Notes: generated by a model not told the origin, from the sequence alone. DNA of 64,000 bases from Terrimicrobiaceae bacterium (GCA_018402345.1 JAGYIV010000016.1:1-64000), one strand, 5' to 3'; positions 19,105-28,550 are shown, counted from the stretch's first letter. Numbers and translations are program-made.

Positions 19105-21411
19105 ATGAGACAGGTGTTTTTCCAGTTGTTTTGGGGTGCTGTGGCGGTGATTGGAGCTGCGGCGGTGGCGGTGTGGGTGCGGCAGGGGGTGTCGGATCAG
19201 GAGTTGCTGGCGAATGTCGCGAAGGCGGAGGATTTTTGGCGGGGGATCGTTACCGGGGGCGGATGGCCGTGGTGGTCGCCGCATTTTTTGCAGGGCACGA
19301 GTCTGGCGTTTGCCTGGGGAACGGTGGCGACGAGCGCTGTAGCGCTGATCTTCTCATCGGCGTTCGGGGTGTTGATCGGGAGCAAGGCGGCGGTGGCGGT
19401 GGTTGTGATCGCGGGGGGCGGCGGGATGTTTTGTTTTTTGCGGCGGTGGGCGGGGTCGGAGCGTGCGGCGGTGATTGGTGCGGCGGTGTATCTGGTGTTC
19501 CCGTCGGTGCTGACGCGTGCGGTCGATGCCGAGCATTTTGTGGTGGTGGTGTCCATGGCTGTGTTGCCGTGGGTCTTTTGGGCGTTGACTGGCTTCTTGC
19601 GGCGCGGGACGGGATATTCCGCGCTGGTGGCGGGGGCTTGGACGGCCTTGCTGTTGCTTGCCTACGGGAAGACGGCGGTCATGGCATTGCCGGTCCTGCT
19701 GGTGTTCGGGTGTGTGGAATATTTCCAGCAACCGCGCGGCGGGCGTCCTGACTGGTGGAGGTTGGGAATTTTTGCGGCGGTGGCTGGGTTGCTCGGGGTG
19801 GTGCCGAACTTGCCAGCGCTGCGGGAGGCGGGTTTTGTGGCGATGTTCGAGTTCGGGCCATTTGAGGGGTGGCAGAGGGCGTTCAGCACGAAGAGCGCGT
19901 TGAGTTGGTTCGATCGAAGCGGGGTGCTGGGAGCGGGGATGGATGCGGGATTCGCCCCATCGACGCTCAATGGCGGCACCTATCTCGGGCTTGTGGGAGC
20001 CGCGGTGCTTGTGGCGGCGATGCTGCGTGGCTTGCTTCACTCCTGCGAGACCGGGAGGCGTGCGCGACTGATGCTTGTGTTCGCGCTCGGAATGTTTTGG
20101 CTGTCGTTCGGGCCGCGCAGCGTATTCGGCGGGCACTTCGAGTTTTTGGGGTTGTCGGCCGGGGCGGCGGATTTCGCGCCCGCGATCGCCTGGTTCCTAC
20201 TGGGGGCGCAGGTTTGGATTGTCTTCCAACTCGTGCCGCCGGGATGGCCGTTTTCGCGGTGGGTGGCGGGTTTGGCGGCGCTGGGTTATCTGTTCGTGCC
20301 GGGATTCCGGTTGATCGAGTGGATGCCGCTGTATGGAAATATCCGTGCGCCGTTTGATTTTTATCAGGTGACCGGCGCGGTGTGCGTGGTGGCGGCGGTG
20401 GCGCTGGCGGCGGCGTGTTTACTGGATGGGATTCGGACGGCATGGGTCCGCCGTGTGGCGGCGGTGGTGTTGGTTATTCTCATGGTGCTCGACCAGGGCG
20501 TGTATGCGGTTCCGATGGCCGAAGAGCGCCTGCCGCGAGAGGTATGGGAGGATTTCAACGCCGCGCAGGAATTTCTGAAATCGGCTCCGGTGGCGGGCCG
20601 GGTGTATCCGTTTTCGGGGCGGTATTTTTATCTCATGACGCCGTGGATCTCGGGGCGGCCGCTTTCCTCGGAGGCGTTCAACAACTACCTCCAACAGCGC
20701 GGGGTGGCGGTCCTGCAGGGCACGGCGTTCCTCGACGACACACATCTTGAGACCTGCCTTCGCATTTCGGGAGTGGCCTATCTACTGGTGGACAAGAGTG
20801 ACCCCGACACCGCTCAGGCTCTCCAGAAACGCCTGCGGGCTCTCTTTCCGGTGGCGTTCGAGAACGGAAACTTCGTGGTGCTGGAGGTCAAGGAACCGCT
20901 CGGCTCGGGATTTCTCGCGCGGGATATCGTGCAGGCGTCGGACAACTCGCCTGTGAACGCGTTGGCCGCGCTGGGCGGCGCGACTCACAATCTGGCCATG
21001 CTCGAGATGCCAGGCGCTCCCGCCGGACTTGCCGGGTTGCAAGGCCGTGTGGAAGAAGGGAGGATCATCGCGGTCGAGGGGCGTGTGATGGATGAAGGGA
21101 GGCCGTTTTTGCCGTTGAAGGGAGGGATGGAACGCTATCAAACGGCCCGCTTCGAGGCTCCCGGCGAAGCCGGTTGGTTGGTGTTCAACGAAGCGTGGCA
21201 TCCCGACTGGAAGGCTTATGTGGATGGCAAGAGCGTGCCGGTGACGCGGGCGATGCTGGCGTTTTCGGCAGTGGAAACCGATGGAGGTTCTCCGGTCTTT
21301 TTCCGTTTCGAGCAGCCTTGGTGGTATGACTGGTGCGCTTGGGGTGCTGTCGCCGGGTGGATCGGGGTGCTTGCGGTGGGGGTGGCGGGAGCCTGGAGGA
21401 AAAGATCATGA
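19105..21411 (+). CDS. YfhO-like multi-span membrane protein
   Basis: 768 residues from the ATG at 19105 (TTG at 19036 would add 23). About 12 membrane helices are followed by an exported C-terminal domain with the YfhO-type ending GWLVFNEAWHPDWKAYVDGK, and a final helix near WCAWGAVAGWIGVLAVGVAG. YfhO-family proteins are GT-C-like and act in glycosylation of lipoteichoic acid or other envelope polymers in Gram-positives; in Gram-negatives the role is unknown. The acidic catalytic-loop counterpart may be in the first exported loop (NVAKAEDFWRGIVTGGGWPW). Its stop overlaps the start of the DUF2723 gene (ATGA). Confidence 0.8.
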   Translation: MRQVFFQLFWGAVAVIGAAAVAVWVRQGVSDQELLANVAKAEDFWRGIVTGGGWPWWSPHFLQGTSLAFAWGTVATSAVALIFSSAFGVLIGSKAAVAVVVIAGGGGMFCFLRRWAGSERAAVIGAAVYLVFPSVLTRAVDAEHFVVVVSMAVLPWVFWALTGFLRRGTGYSALVAGAWTALLLLAYGKTAVMALPVLLVFGCVEYFQQPRGGRPDWWRLGIFAAVAGLLGVVPNLPALREAGFVAMFEFGPFEGWQRAFSTKSALSWFDRSGVLGAGMDAGFAPSTLNGGTYLGLVGAAVLVAAMLRGLLHSCETGRRARLMLVFALGMFWLSFGPRSVFGGHFEFLGLSAGAADFAPAIAWFLLGAQVWIVFQLVPPGWPFSRWVAGLAALGYLFVPGFRLIEWMPLYGNIRAPFDFYQVTGAVCVVAAVALAAACLLDGIRTAWVRRVAAVVLVILMVLDQGVYAVPMAEERLPREVWEDFNAAQEFLKSAPVAGRVYPFSGRYFYLMTPWISGRPLSSEAFNNYLQQRGVAVLQGTAFLDDTHLETCLRISGVAYLLVDKSDPDTAQALQKRLRALFPVAFENGNFVVLEVKEPLGSGFLARDIVQASDNSPVNALAALGGATHNLAMLEMPGAPAGLAGLQGRVEEGRIIAVEGRVMDEGRPFLPLKGGMERYQTARFEAPGEAGWLVFNEAWHPDWKAYVDGKSVPVTRAMLAFSAVETDGGSPVFFRFEQPWWYDWCAWGAVAGWIGVLAVGVAGAWRKRS

Positions 21412-24194
21412 ATGCTCGTGAAAACATCTGGTCGCGCTCGGATGCGGTCGTGGCGGCGGTATCCGCGGTGGTTTCCGGAGCCGTCTATTTTTGGACCGCC
21501 GCGCCAAATGTGACATTGCTCGACTCCGGCGAGTTTATTGTGGCGGCACAGCATTTTGGTGTGCCGCATCCGACGGGATACCCACTCTGGACGCTGTTGG
21601 CGTGGGTGTTCCAGTTGTTGCCGATCGGAAATGCGGCATGGGAGGTGAACTTGTTCAGCGGGTTTTGCGGAGCGCTTGCGACCGGGTTGTTGGCCGCGTT
21701 GTTTTCGAGTTCCACGCGGTGGATGCTCGGCGGACGGTTGGAGCGTTGGAGCGGGTTGACGGAGTTGGTGGCGATTTCAACGGCGCTGCTCTTCGCCTTT
21801 AGTTTTTCGATGTGGTCGCAGGCGGTGATTGCGGAGGTTTACACGCTGCATGCGCTGCTGATCGGGCTGTTCCTGGCCTCGCTGTATGTGTGGCTGAGGC
21901 GTCCGGAGAGTATCGTGCTGTTGCTGGTGCCGTTTTTTCTGCTGGCGTTGTCGTTCAGCAACCACCAACTCAGCATCGCGTTGTCGCCACTTCCGTTGCT
22001 TGCTGTGCTGTTGGTCAGGCGGGAAATTTTCTGGGATTTGGTGGTGGCGTGTGCGTTGAGCGCCCTGCTCGGCTACCTCGGGTTCGCGATCCTTTCCGGT
22101 GAGCCACCGATTTTGAAAACGGCGATCCGGTTTTTCTACTGTGTGCTGGCCGGATTCGCTGTGCTTGTGGTGGTGCGGCGCTTCCGGATCGAGTGGAGGT
22201 TGGTCGCCTATCTGCCCTTTGCGGTGGTGCTCGGGTTGCTTCCGTATGCCTACATGCCGCTCGCCTCGTCTACGAATCCCCCAATGAACTGGGCCTATAC
22301 GAGAACTCCCGAGGGTTTTTTCTATTCGTTCAATCGGTCACAATACAGCGGGAGCCTCACCGGGCAGAGCATGCGCTCCCTCGGGAGGCTCATGGGAACC
22401 GCGGGAGGAGGGCATCCCGCCACTGGAGGTGAGACCGAGGAACGTCCGTTGCTGTCGAGATTGCAGGAATGGGTCGGTTTTTTCTGGGTGCAGCTCGGGA
22501 GGAGTTTCACGCCGCTGGGAGTGGTCGCCTATTTTCTCGCGCTGCTTGTGGTGTTGCGATTGAAGGACCTCGCTGCGCGAACATGGGTCTATGTGCTTGA
22601 GGTCGCCTTTGTCCTCGCCGCGATTTTGCAGCCCGTGGCCGACGGCGCGAGGACCGACGTGGGGGGATGGTGGTTGCAGATGCCCTACCACACATACACG
22701 AACTTTATTTTTGCGCTGCTTGCCGGGCTGGGGCTGGTCGCCGGGGCGGCGGCGGTGTTTGGCCGCATGCCGCGGTTGGCGGTATTGAGGTTCGGGTTGC
22801 CACTGCTTGCTGTATGGCCGTTGTTTTTCAATCACGAGGGTTGTTCGCAACGCGGACGGTGGTTCGGCTGGATCTATGGACATGACATGCTGAACGACCT
22901 GCCTCAAGGGAGTGTGGTGCTCGGCGGAACGGATCCCGGGCGCTTTGTGCCCACCTACATGATTCTCGGCGAGAGTCCGCAAGCTCCAAAGCTCAAGCGC
23001 GATCCCGGATTCGACCGGAGGGATTTGTATCTCATCACCCAAAACGGCGTCGGGGAGCCACTCTACCGGCGGTATCTCGAGGACCACTACAGTGCTAACC
23101 GGCCCAAGGCGAAAAACGCCTTCGAGAGGTGGCTCGGCCGCGACACGATGTATCCGGAGACGCCGCTTGTGTTCCCGACCGAGGCTGAGATCGAGCAGGC
23201 GATCGCGAAAGAGGTCGCTGGAGCGGATGTGCCGGATCCGACTCTCGGGCACAGTGTGGTGACGCGCTTGTTGTGGGAGAAGAACCGCGACCGGCATGAA
23301 TTTTTCGTCGAGGAGAGTTTCCCGCTCGAGTGGTCCTACGACCATGCGGTGCCTCACGGGCTGGTGTATCGCATCAGCAGGGACCCCGTGCCCGAGTTGC
23401 CGCCCGAGGTCGTGCGCGCGGATTTTGCGTTTTGGGACGGGTATGTGTCGCGGTTGTTGGCGGATCCGGCGTATGAGGCGGATTTCGATGCGAAGCGGTC
23501 GTTTTCAAAACTGCGCGCAACGACCGGGAATCTGTATCGCCACCGGAAGATGGATGCCGAGGCCGAGCGCGCCTACCGGCAGGCACTTCAGTTGTGGGAG
23601 GGAAATGCGGAGAGCCTCACCGCCTTGAGCGCGATGCTTTGGGAGCGAGGGGACTTCGAATCCATCCTTGCGATGCTCGGCAAGGCACTTGATGAGGATC
23701 CAAACAACTTTTCGCTATGGCGCATGTATTTAACCGTCGAGAAGCGTCAGGAAATGACGGCGCGCATTGCCGAATTGCGCACCACATTGGAGGGCGGGGA
23801 GGGCGACGGGCAAGCAGCCCGCGAGTTGCTTGAGTTGCATGCCTCGCTCGGCGACGCTGATGCGTTGAGGGACGAGATCGAGGCCGTGGTGCCGAAATTC
23901 AAGAATTCCCCCGAGACTCTACGCTTGGCGGCCCAGTTGGCCGAGTCCGCCGAGTTGACCGAAACCGGCCTGGAATCCGCTCGGATGCTGGTGGCGGCGG
24001 AACCGGACGATGCCGGCAACAGGTTGGCGCTGGCCCGATTCGCGCTCCGGGGCGGTCAGACGAACGAATCGCTCGAAGCCGCGCGGGAGGCATTGAAAAA
24101 AGGAGGACTTCCGATCCGCGAGGCGTTGGAGAAGTCGGCGGAGTTCGAGCCGATCCGTGACCCCCTGGGGTTGTCCGCTCCCGCCAAAAAGTAA
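21408..24194 (+). CDS. DUF2723 membrane protein with C-terminal TPR-like region
   Basis: 928 residues. The N-terminal part is a GT-C-like multi-span protein with the family's signature APNVTLLDSGEFIVAAQHFG and VPHPTGYPLWTLLAWVFQLL. The Asp/Glu pair there corresponds to the acidic catalytic site of GT-C enzymes. About 11 helices follow to roughly residue 480, then a soluble domain and a helical C-terminus with TPR style (EAERAYRQALQLWEGNAESL). DUF2723 proteins are believed to be protein or lipid glycosyltransferases (TMTC-like). Coupling with the YfhO-like gene suggests that they work on the same envelope glycan. Confidence 0.85.
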   Translation: MNARENIWSRSDAVVAAVSAVVSGAVYFWTAAPNVTLLDSGEFIVAAQHFGVPHPTGYPLWTLLAWVFQLLPIGNAAWEVNLFSGFCGALATGLLAALFSSSTRWMLGGRLERWSGLTELVAISTALLFAFSFSMWSQAVIAEVYTLHALLIGLFLASLYVWLRRPESIVLLLVPFFLLALSFSNHQLSIALSPLPLLAVLLVRREIFWDLVVACALSALLGYLGFAILSGEPPILKTAIRFFYCVLAGFAVLVVVRRFRIEWRLVAYLPFAVVLGLLPYAYMPLASSTNPPMNWAYTRTPEGFFYSFNRSQYSGSLTGQSMRSLGRLMGTAGGGHPATGGETEERPLLSRLQEWVGFFWVQLGRSFTPLGVVAYFLALLVVLRLKDLAARTWVYVLEVAFVLAAILQPVADGARTDVGGWWLQMPYHTYTNFIFALLAGLGLVAGAAAVFGRMPRLAVLRFGLPLLAVWPLFFNHEGCSQRGRWFGWIYGHDMLNDLPQGSVVLGGTDPGRFVPTYMILGESPQAPKLKRDPGFDRRDLYLITQNGVGEPLYRRYLEDHYSANRPKAKNAFERWLGRDTMYPETPLVFPTEAEIEQAIAKEVAGADVPDPTLGHSVVTRLLWEKNRDRHEFFVEESFPLEWSYDHAVPHGLVYRISRDPVPELPPEVVRADFAFWDGYVSRLLADPAYEADFDAKRSFSKLRATTGNLYRHRKMDAEAERAYRQALQLWEGNAESLTALSAMLWERGDFESILAMLGKALDEDPNNFSLWRMYLTVEKRQEMTARIAELRTTLEGGEGDGQAARELLELHASLGDADALRDEIEAVVPKFKNSPETLRLAAQLAESAELTETGLESARMLVAAEPDDAGNRLALARFALRGGQTNESLEAAREALKKGGLPIREALEKSAEFEPIRDPLGLSAPAKK

Positions 24195-24200
24195 GCTGCG

Positions 24201-24971
24201 TTAGATTTCCGGAAGAACGCGGTGGAGCAAATCCACCATGCGCCCGGCAGCCTGCCTGCCCGCCACGGTCACCTCTTCGTGGCTGAGGGGGGATGGTGAC
24301 AGCCCTGCTGCCCAATTGGTGAGGCAGGAAAATCCGGCCACCTCCATGCCGAGGGCCCTGGCTTGGATCGCCTCGTGGACCGTGGACATGCCAACGGCAT
24401 CGGCGCCCAGGCGCGACAGCATACGGATTTCGGCAGGAGTTTCGAACTGCGGGCCCGGCATGGCTGCGTAGACGCCCTCGTGAAGAGGTGCGCCGGATTC
24501 CAGTGCGGCATGGGCGAACAGGGTTCTCAGGCGTTTGCTGTAGACCTCCGACATGTCGAAGAAGTGCGGGCCGCCTCGCAGTGGGGATTCGCCGGTGAGG
24601 TTGATATGGTCCGAAATCGACATCCACGAGCCCGGCTCGAATGCCGGATTCAGGGTGCCCGCGGCATTGGTGAGAATCACGCGGCGAATGCCCGCACCGT
24701 GCATGAATTGAATATGGCGGACGACGTCGCGCGCGCTCCAACCCTCATAGAGGTGGACGCGGCCTTGGGCGATGAGGAGGGGCATTTCCCCGAGTTGGGC
24801 GAGAACAAACCTGCCCGCGTGTCCTGGAACCGAGGATGCCGGCAGGCCCTCGATCGCCGAGTATTCGAGCGAAAATCCGCACGACACGCTTTCGGTGAAC
24901 GGGCCGAGGCCTGAGCCGAGGACGATGGCGGTTTCCGCGCCGGATTGCTTGATTTCGGGAGGGATGGTCAT
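24201..24971 (-). CDS. punA: Purine nucleoside phosphorylase
   Basis: 256 residues, the usual length of the trimeric purine nucleoside phosphorylases, which split purine nucleosides with phosphate for purine salvage. Motifs: AIVLGSGLGPF (phosphate site), SVPGHAGRFVLAQL, RVHLYEGW, LTNAAGTLNP, AMPGPQFETPAEIRMLSRLG and VGMSTVHEAIQARALGM, with the purine-binding Asn in CLTNWAAG. It is a single gene converging on the DUF2723 gene with a 6-base gap. Substrate preference (guanosine/inosine, or methylthioadenosine) cannot be separated safely by eye, but the Asn in the base pocket favours inosine/guanosine. Confidence 0.93.
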   Translation of the reverse strand: MTIPPEIKQSGAETAIVLGSGLGPFTESVSCGFSLEYSAIEGLPASSVPGHAGRFVLAQLGEMPLLIAQGRVHLYEGWSARDVVRHIQFMHGAGIRRVILTNAAGTLNPAFEPGSWMSISDHINLTGESPLRGGPHFFDMSEVYSKRLRTLFAHAALESGAPLHEGVYAAMPGPQFETPAEIRMLSRLGADAVGMSTVHEAIQARALGMEVAGFSCLTNWAAGLSPSPLSHEEVTVAGRQAAGRMVDLLHRVLPEI

Positions 24972-25112
24972 GCGAGTCGATTAGCGTTTGGCATGGTGGC
25001 GGGCAAGGTTGCGGTTGTGAAAAAACGTCCGCCCGGACGGTGCCACTTGCGGATTGCATTCGCGGGCCCGGAGGCGCATCAATCCGGCATGAACTCGAAT
25101 CCGGCAGGTTTG

Positions 25113-25140
25113 ACCACAGAGGTCACAGAGGACACAGAGA
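25113..25140. repeat. ACCACAGAGG-type degenerate tandem repeat
   Basis: ACCACAGAGG, TCACAGAGGA, CACAGAGA: three near-identical units in 28 bases, upstream of aroD. This motif is scattered in many verrucomicrobial and other genomes, where annotation pipelines often translate it as TTEVTEDTE. The stretch around 25205-25235 (TGTTGATCCTGGCCTCCTGTC) resembles another piece commonly seen next to it. It is non-coding here. Confidence 0.7.
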
Positions 25141-25249
25141 AATTGCACCGGCTCGCAGGAGGATTATCGTGTGCGAGCCACTGCTTTCGGAAATTGTGCC
25201 TGTGAATCCTGTTGATCCTGGCCTCCTGTCTCAAAAAACTGTTTTCGAC

Positions 25250-25942
25250 ATGAACCCAACAAGACCGCAACACCACGGCGTGGCTGTTTTTTCAGGACGT
25301 CCGCGTGTTGTCGGTATCGTGGACAGTGCCGCGGCGATCCGTGCTGCGAAGCGCTTGAAGCCCGAGGCGGTCGACCTTCTCGAGTGGCGCGCGGACTGCC
25401 TTGGCACGGGGATTTTCGACACCACGATCCCGTGGGTTGTCACGGTGAGGCATCCCGCGGAGGGAGGGGCGAACAGCCTGTCCGTGGTCAGGCGGAGGGC
25501 GATGGCGCTCGAGTTGTTACCGAAGGCGGCGGTTCTCGACCTCGAGGTGCGCTCTTTGGCGCCGATGGGCACCGTGCTCGACGCCGCACGGGGGGCGGGT
25601 GTCGCCGTCCTCGCCTCGTTCCATGATTTCCGTGCAACGCCATCCGCCGCGCGCCTTCGGGAGACGATCCGGCGGGCGGTTGACGCCGGAGCGGATGCTG
25701 TGAAAATCGCCACAGTCACGGAATCCGCGGCCGATCTGGCGCGTCTTCTCGATCTCTTCGGGCGGGCCTCCGTGCCTCTGTCGGTGATGGGAATGGGGCG
25801 CCTTGGCATGGCCTCGAGGGTCGCGCTGGCGGCGGTTGGGTCGGTGTTGAACTACGGATGGATCGATCGCCCGAATGTCCCCGGGCAGTGGGCGGCGCGC
25901 GAGCTTCGGGAGTTGCTGGCGAAATGCGTCAGTCGTTCATAG
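25250..25942 (+). CDS. aroD: Type I 3-dehydroquinate dehydratase
   Basis: 230 residues. It removes water from 3-dehydroquinate in the shikimate pathway through a Schiff base. Motifs: DLLEWRADCLG (substrate site), WVVTVRHPAEGG, the catalytic His in ASFHDFRAT and the Schiff-base Lys in GADAVKIATVTES, ending with the family's PLSVMGMGRLGMASRVAL. The ATG at 25250 is chosen because the protein fold begins soon after; upstream in-frame starts run through the repeat at 25113. Its 3' end overlaps the DUF2334 gene on the other strand by 14 bases. Confidence 0.92.
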   Translation: MNPTRPQHHGVAVFSGRPRVVGIVDSAAAIRAAKRLKPEAVDLLEWRADCLGTGIFDTTIPWVVTVRHPAEGGANSLSVVRRRAMALELLPKAAVLDLEVRSLAPMGTVLDAARGAGVAVLASFHDFRATPSAARLRETIRRAVDAGADAVKIATVTESAADLARLLDLFGRASVPLSVMGMGRLGMASRVALAAVGSVLNYGWIDRPNVPGQWAARELRELLAKCVSRS

Positions 25943-27563
25943 CCCGTTTTTCCAAGCTCCCGCCGGGGTTGGCTCCGATCGGAACGAATTCGTAGCCGAG
26001 GGCCTTGATCCCTTCGACTGTTTCCCGGATCAGGGCGGGGTCGAGAAACCAACTGCTGGAAAACCCCGCCCAGCCGTCCCTCACGACCTTGAGTGCCTTC
26101 GCGCGCCTCACGAGATCGGATGGCAGGCTCGGTGGTTGGATGTCATACCAGCCCCAGGGGTCGATTTGGCCCAGTGTTTCGGGAATGCGCACGAGGCCGT
26201 AGGTGTCCTTGTAGACGAATGGGGCGTCGAGTTCCGTGATCTGGGTGTTCCCCTGCGAGTCCTCGAAAAAGAAGACAGCGCGGTCACAGGCAACGGGGTG
26301 GATTTCCGCGATCGCCTTGTAGTCCACCGGCGAAGCGAGTCCATGTGGTGTGAGCCATGCGACCGGACGGATGCCTGCGTTTTTCAGGATGTTCAATCCG
26401 CGGTTTGCCTTGCCAAGAGCCCAAGCCCGCGAATCGTTCAATACCGGGCCCACGAGCGTGAGGAACCCGAACTCGTCGGCGGAGACGCGGTAGAATTCGT
26501 AATCGTCACCGCTCGCGCCGGTGTAGGGGTTCAGAATGCCATCCGTCTGGTGGGTGGTGCCGTGTTGGACGACCTGCGCGCCCATGTCGATCCAGCGATG
26601 GATTTCACGGGTCACGGGGTTTTTATCCGTGAGGCGCTCGATCTCCAGCGTGCCACCGTTGTAAATACCCGACCAGTCGCGGTATTCCGGGATGAGGGCC
26701 ACGGTGAACGGCACATCGAGCGCGTCGAGGGTCGCGCCGAGTTGTTCGAGCATCCCGACATCGGCAACGGGCGAAACGTCCTCGATGCGGAAATACGCGA
26801 GGTGGATTTCCTCGTGGGGGATTCCGAGCATGTCGTGGAGGAGGTCGGCGAACGCCAGCGAGCGGTTTTCGTAGGTTGTCGAAATGAGGGGCATGTCAGC
26901 GACAAACCAGAAGTGGCCACTTTGAACGGCATACGGCCACTCGTAGCCGTCGAGATCCCTGCAGGTCGCGTGGACGACGGCCTTGTCCGGATCGACGATC
27001 TCGACGCGCGTGAGGCCCGGGTCGAAGGGTTCCTTTTGAAGTTCGGTGTTCTTGTAGAAGACCGTCGGATGGTTCTCACCCGACCAGGAATCGATGCTGA
27101 ATCCGTAGTTCGAGACGAACGACTCTCTCGGTGTGTCTTGTTCAAAGTCCCAACCGTATTGCCAGAGGTTGAGGCCCACCCACACGAACGGTTTGGAGGT
27201 GCGGTCGAGTTCGCGCTCGAAGAGGACGGGCAGCGTGCCTTCGTTCCATGCCGAGGCCAGATAGAATGTGGCATCGTGCGAGTCGAGGTCCGCCGACTTG
27301 TAATCGGCGAGCGGTTTTCTGGTGACGCGGGCGTCGAAGTGGCCGAGGAGGTTTTCCAGTTTCAGTGAATGGATTTCACCGAGCCATGTCCATGGCTGCC
27401 CACGGTCGTAGAGCACAAGCACCTTGGGCCCAGAGCGGGCGGGTTCCTGTTCCTTTGATCCAAGCAGGAAGAACGCGCCCGCGGCGAGGGCGACCATGGT
27501 CAGTGCGGCGGCGAGCGGGTGGGTGCGCTGGAACGCGCGGCGGAAGGCGGGTTGATTTTTCAT
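25929..27563 (-). CDS. DUF2334 polysaccharide-deacetylase-like protein
   Basis: 544 residues from the ATG at 27563, opening with an N-terminal membrane anchor (LAAALTMVALAAGAFFLLGS). The first half is a receptor-like domain (PKVLVLYDRGQPWTWLGEIH). The second half matches DUF2334: YFRIEDVSPVADVGMLEQLG for the metal/substrate Asp, FTVALIPEYRDW, and the His in GAQVVQHGTTHQTDG. DUF2334 belongs to the carbohydrate esterase 4-like NodB fold and probably deacetylates an envelope polysaccharide outside the cytoplasm. It follows the response regulator gene on the minus strand with a 76-base gap. The metal ligand set is partly visible (ED and HxxxH). Confidence 0.8.
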   Translation of the reverse strand: MKNQPAFRRAFQRTHPLAAALTMVALAAGAFFLLGSKEQEPARSGPKVLVLYDRGQPWTWLGEIHSLKLENLLGHFDARVTRKPLADYKSADLDSHDATFYLASAWNEGTLPVLFERELDRTSKPFVWVGLNLWQYGWDFEQDTPRESFVSNYGFSIDSWSGENHPTVFYKNTELQKEPFDPGLTRVEIVDPDKAVVHATCRDLDGYEWPYAVQSGHFWFVADMPLISTTYENRSLAFADLLHDMLGIPHEEIHLAYFRIEDVSPVADVGMLEQLGATLDALDVPFTVALIPEYRDWSGIYNGGTLEIERLTDKNPVTREIHRWIDMGAQVVQHGTTHQTDGILNPYTGASGDDYEFYRVSADEFGFLTLVGPVLNDSRAWALGKANRGLNILKNAGIRPVAWLTPHGLASPVDYKAIAEIHPVACDRAVFFFEDSQGNTQITELDAPFVYKDTYGLVRIPETLGQIDPWGWYDIQPPSLPSDLVRRAKALKVVRDGWAGFSSSWFLDPALIRETVEGIKALGYEFVPIGANPGGSLEKRAMND

Positions 27564-27639
27564 GGCGGTGGATGACGCACGCACCCATGCTCCGCGCGCC
27601 ATTCTCCCGCCATGGGGGAAACCCCCTCCGGAAATGTCC

Positions 27640-28452
27640 TCAGCCCATGTTCAGCGGGAGCTGCATTTGGACCATGTTGTCGATGACTCCAGAGGAGATC
27701 GCGTAACGGGTGAGGCTCGCGGTGTCGTGGATGCGGAGTTTGTCCATGAGGTTCTGACGGTGTTTTTCCACGGTCTTGATGCTGATGTTGAGTTCGCCGG
27801 CGACTTGTTTGTTTGCGGCTCCCTCGGCGATGAGTTGGAGGACCTCCACCTCACGACTGGTGAGTTTGATTGCGGGCGGAGGGGTCTTGCTGTCGCCCCG
27901 CGAGGTCGCCTCGTCGTAGATGGTGCGCATGCGGCGCGAGATGACCGGGCTGTAGAAGCGTCCGCCCTTGGCCACCTCGTGGATCGCGTGGGTGAGGAGG
28001 TTCGAGGGCGAGTCCTTGAGGAGATAGCCTTGGATGTTTCCGTCAACCACCTGCTGGATGTATTGGTCGTTGCCGAAGGCGGTGAGGAGGATGACTTTGA
28101 CGCCCGGCGCGATTTTCTGGATCTGGCGAGCGGCTTCCAATCCGTTCAGTCGCGGCATGCCGATGTCCATGAGCAGGACGTCCGGCCGTTTTTCAAGGGC
28201 TTGCTGGAGGGCGCTGCGGCCGTTGTCCGCCTCGCCGACGATCGAGAGACCCGGATCGCCGGAGAGGAGGGAGGCCACTGCTTCGCGGATGAACATGTGG
28301 TCGTCGGCGATGAGCACCGAGATCGTCGAGTTGGTGGCCTTGGCTGGCTTCGAGCGGGCGGGTGGCTTGACGGCGGTTTTCGGCGGGGTGGATGTCGGGC
28401 GGGCCGCGGCGGGGCGGACTGTTCTGCTTTTGTTGAGTTTGATTTTTTGCAT
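27640..28452 (-). CDS. NarL/FixJ-type response regulator with a basic N-terminal tail
   Basis: 270 residues. A 42-residue Lys/Pro/Thr-rich tail (KTAVKPPARSKPAKATNS) precedes a receiver domain (ISVLIADDHMFIREAVASLL, phospho-Asp in DVLLMDIGMPRLNG, Lys in GYLLKDSP) and a LuxR-type helix-turn-helix (LTSREVEVLQLIAEGAANKQ, ISIKTVEKHRQNLMDKLRIH). The tail is unusual for this family and may add non-specific DNA contact. No sensor kinase is adjacent; the nearest upstream gene is dxs. The ATG at 28452 overlaps the stop of a possible 32-codon upstream reading frame (TGATG). Confidence 0.9.
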   Translation of the reverse strand: MQKIKLNKSRTVRPAAARPTSTPPKTAVKPPARSKPAKATNSTISVLIADDHMFIREAVASLLSGDPGLSIVGEADNGRSALQQALEKRPDVLLMDIGMPRLNGLEAARQIQKIAPGVKVILLTAFGNDQYIQQVVDGNIQGYLLKDSPSNLLTHAIHEVAKGGRFYSPVISRRMRTIYDEATSRGDSKTPPPAIKLTSREVEVLQLIAEGAANKQVAGELNISIKTVEKHRQNLMDKLRIHDTASLTRYAISSGVIDNMVQMQLPLNMG

Positions 28453-28550
28453 CACCCACGAAATGCCATGGTTGGGGTGTTTGCCGCAATCGACCGCGGG
28501 CTGGAACGGGCGTTGGCTGCAAGGTCCAGCGGTATGGGGCGGAATTCCAT
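28452..28550 (-). CDS. Possible short upstream peptide coupled to the response regulator
   Basis: A 32-codon frame (MEFRPIPLDLAANARSSPRS...) between dxs and the regulator gene. Its TGA overlaps the regulator ATG as TGATG, an arrangement that often couples translation. No homolog is recognised and codon use is unremarkable, so it may be chance. Confidence 0.25.
   Translation of the reverse strand: MEFRPIPLDLAANARSSPRSIAANTPTMAFRG

Noticed and set aside
27615-27627. GGGGGAAACCCCC hairpin behind the response regulator
   Set aside because: Stem of five pairs with no T run; too weak to call a terminator.
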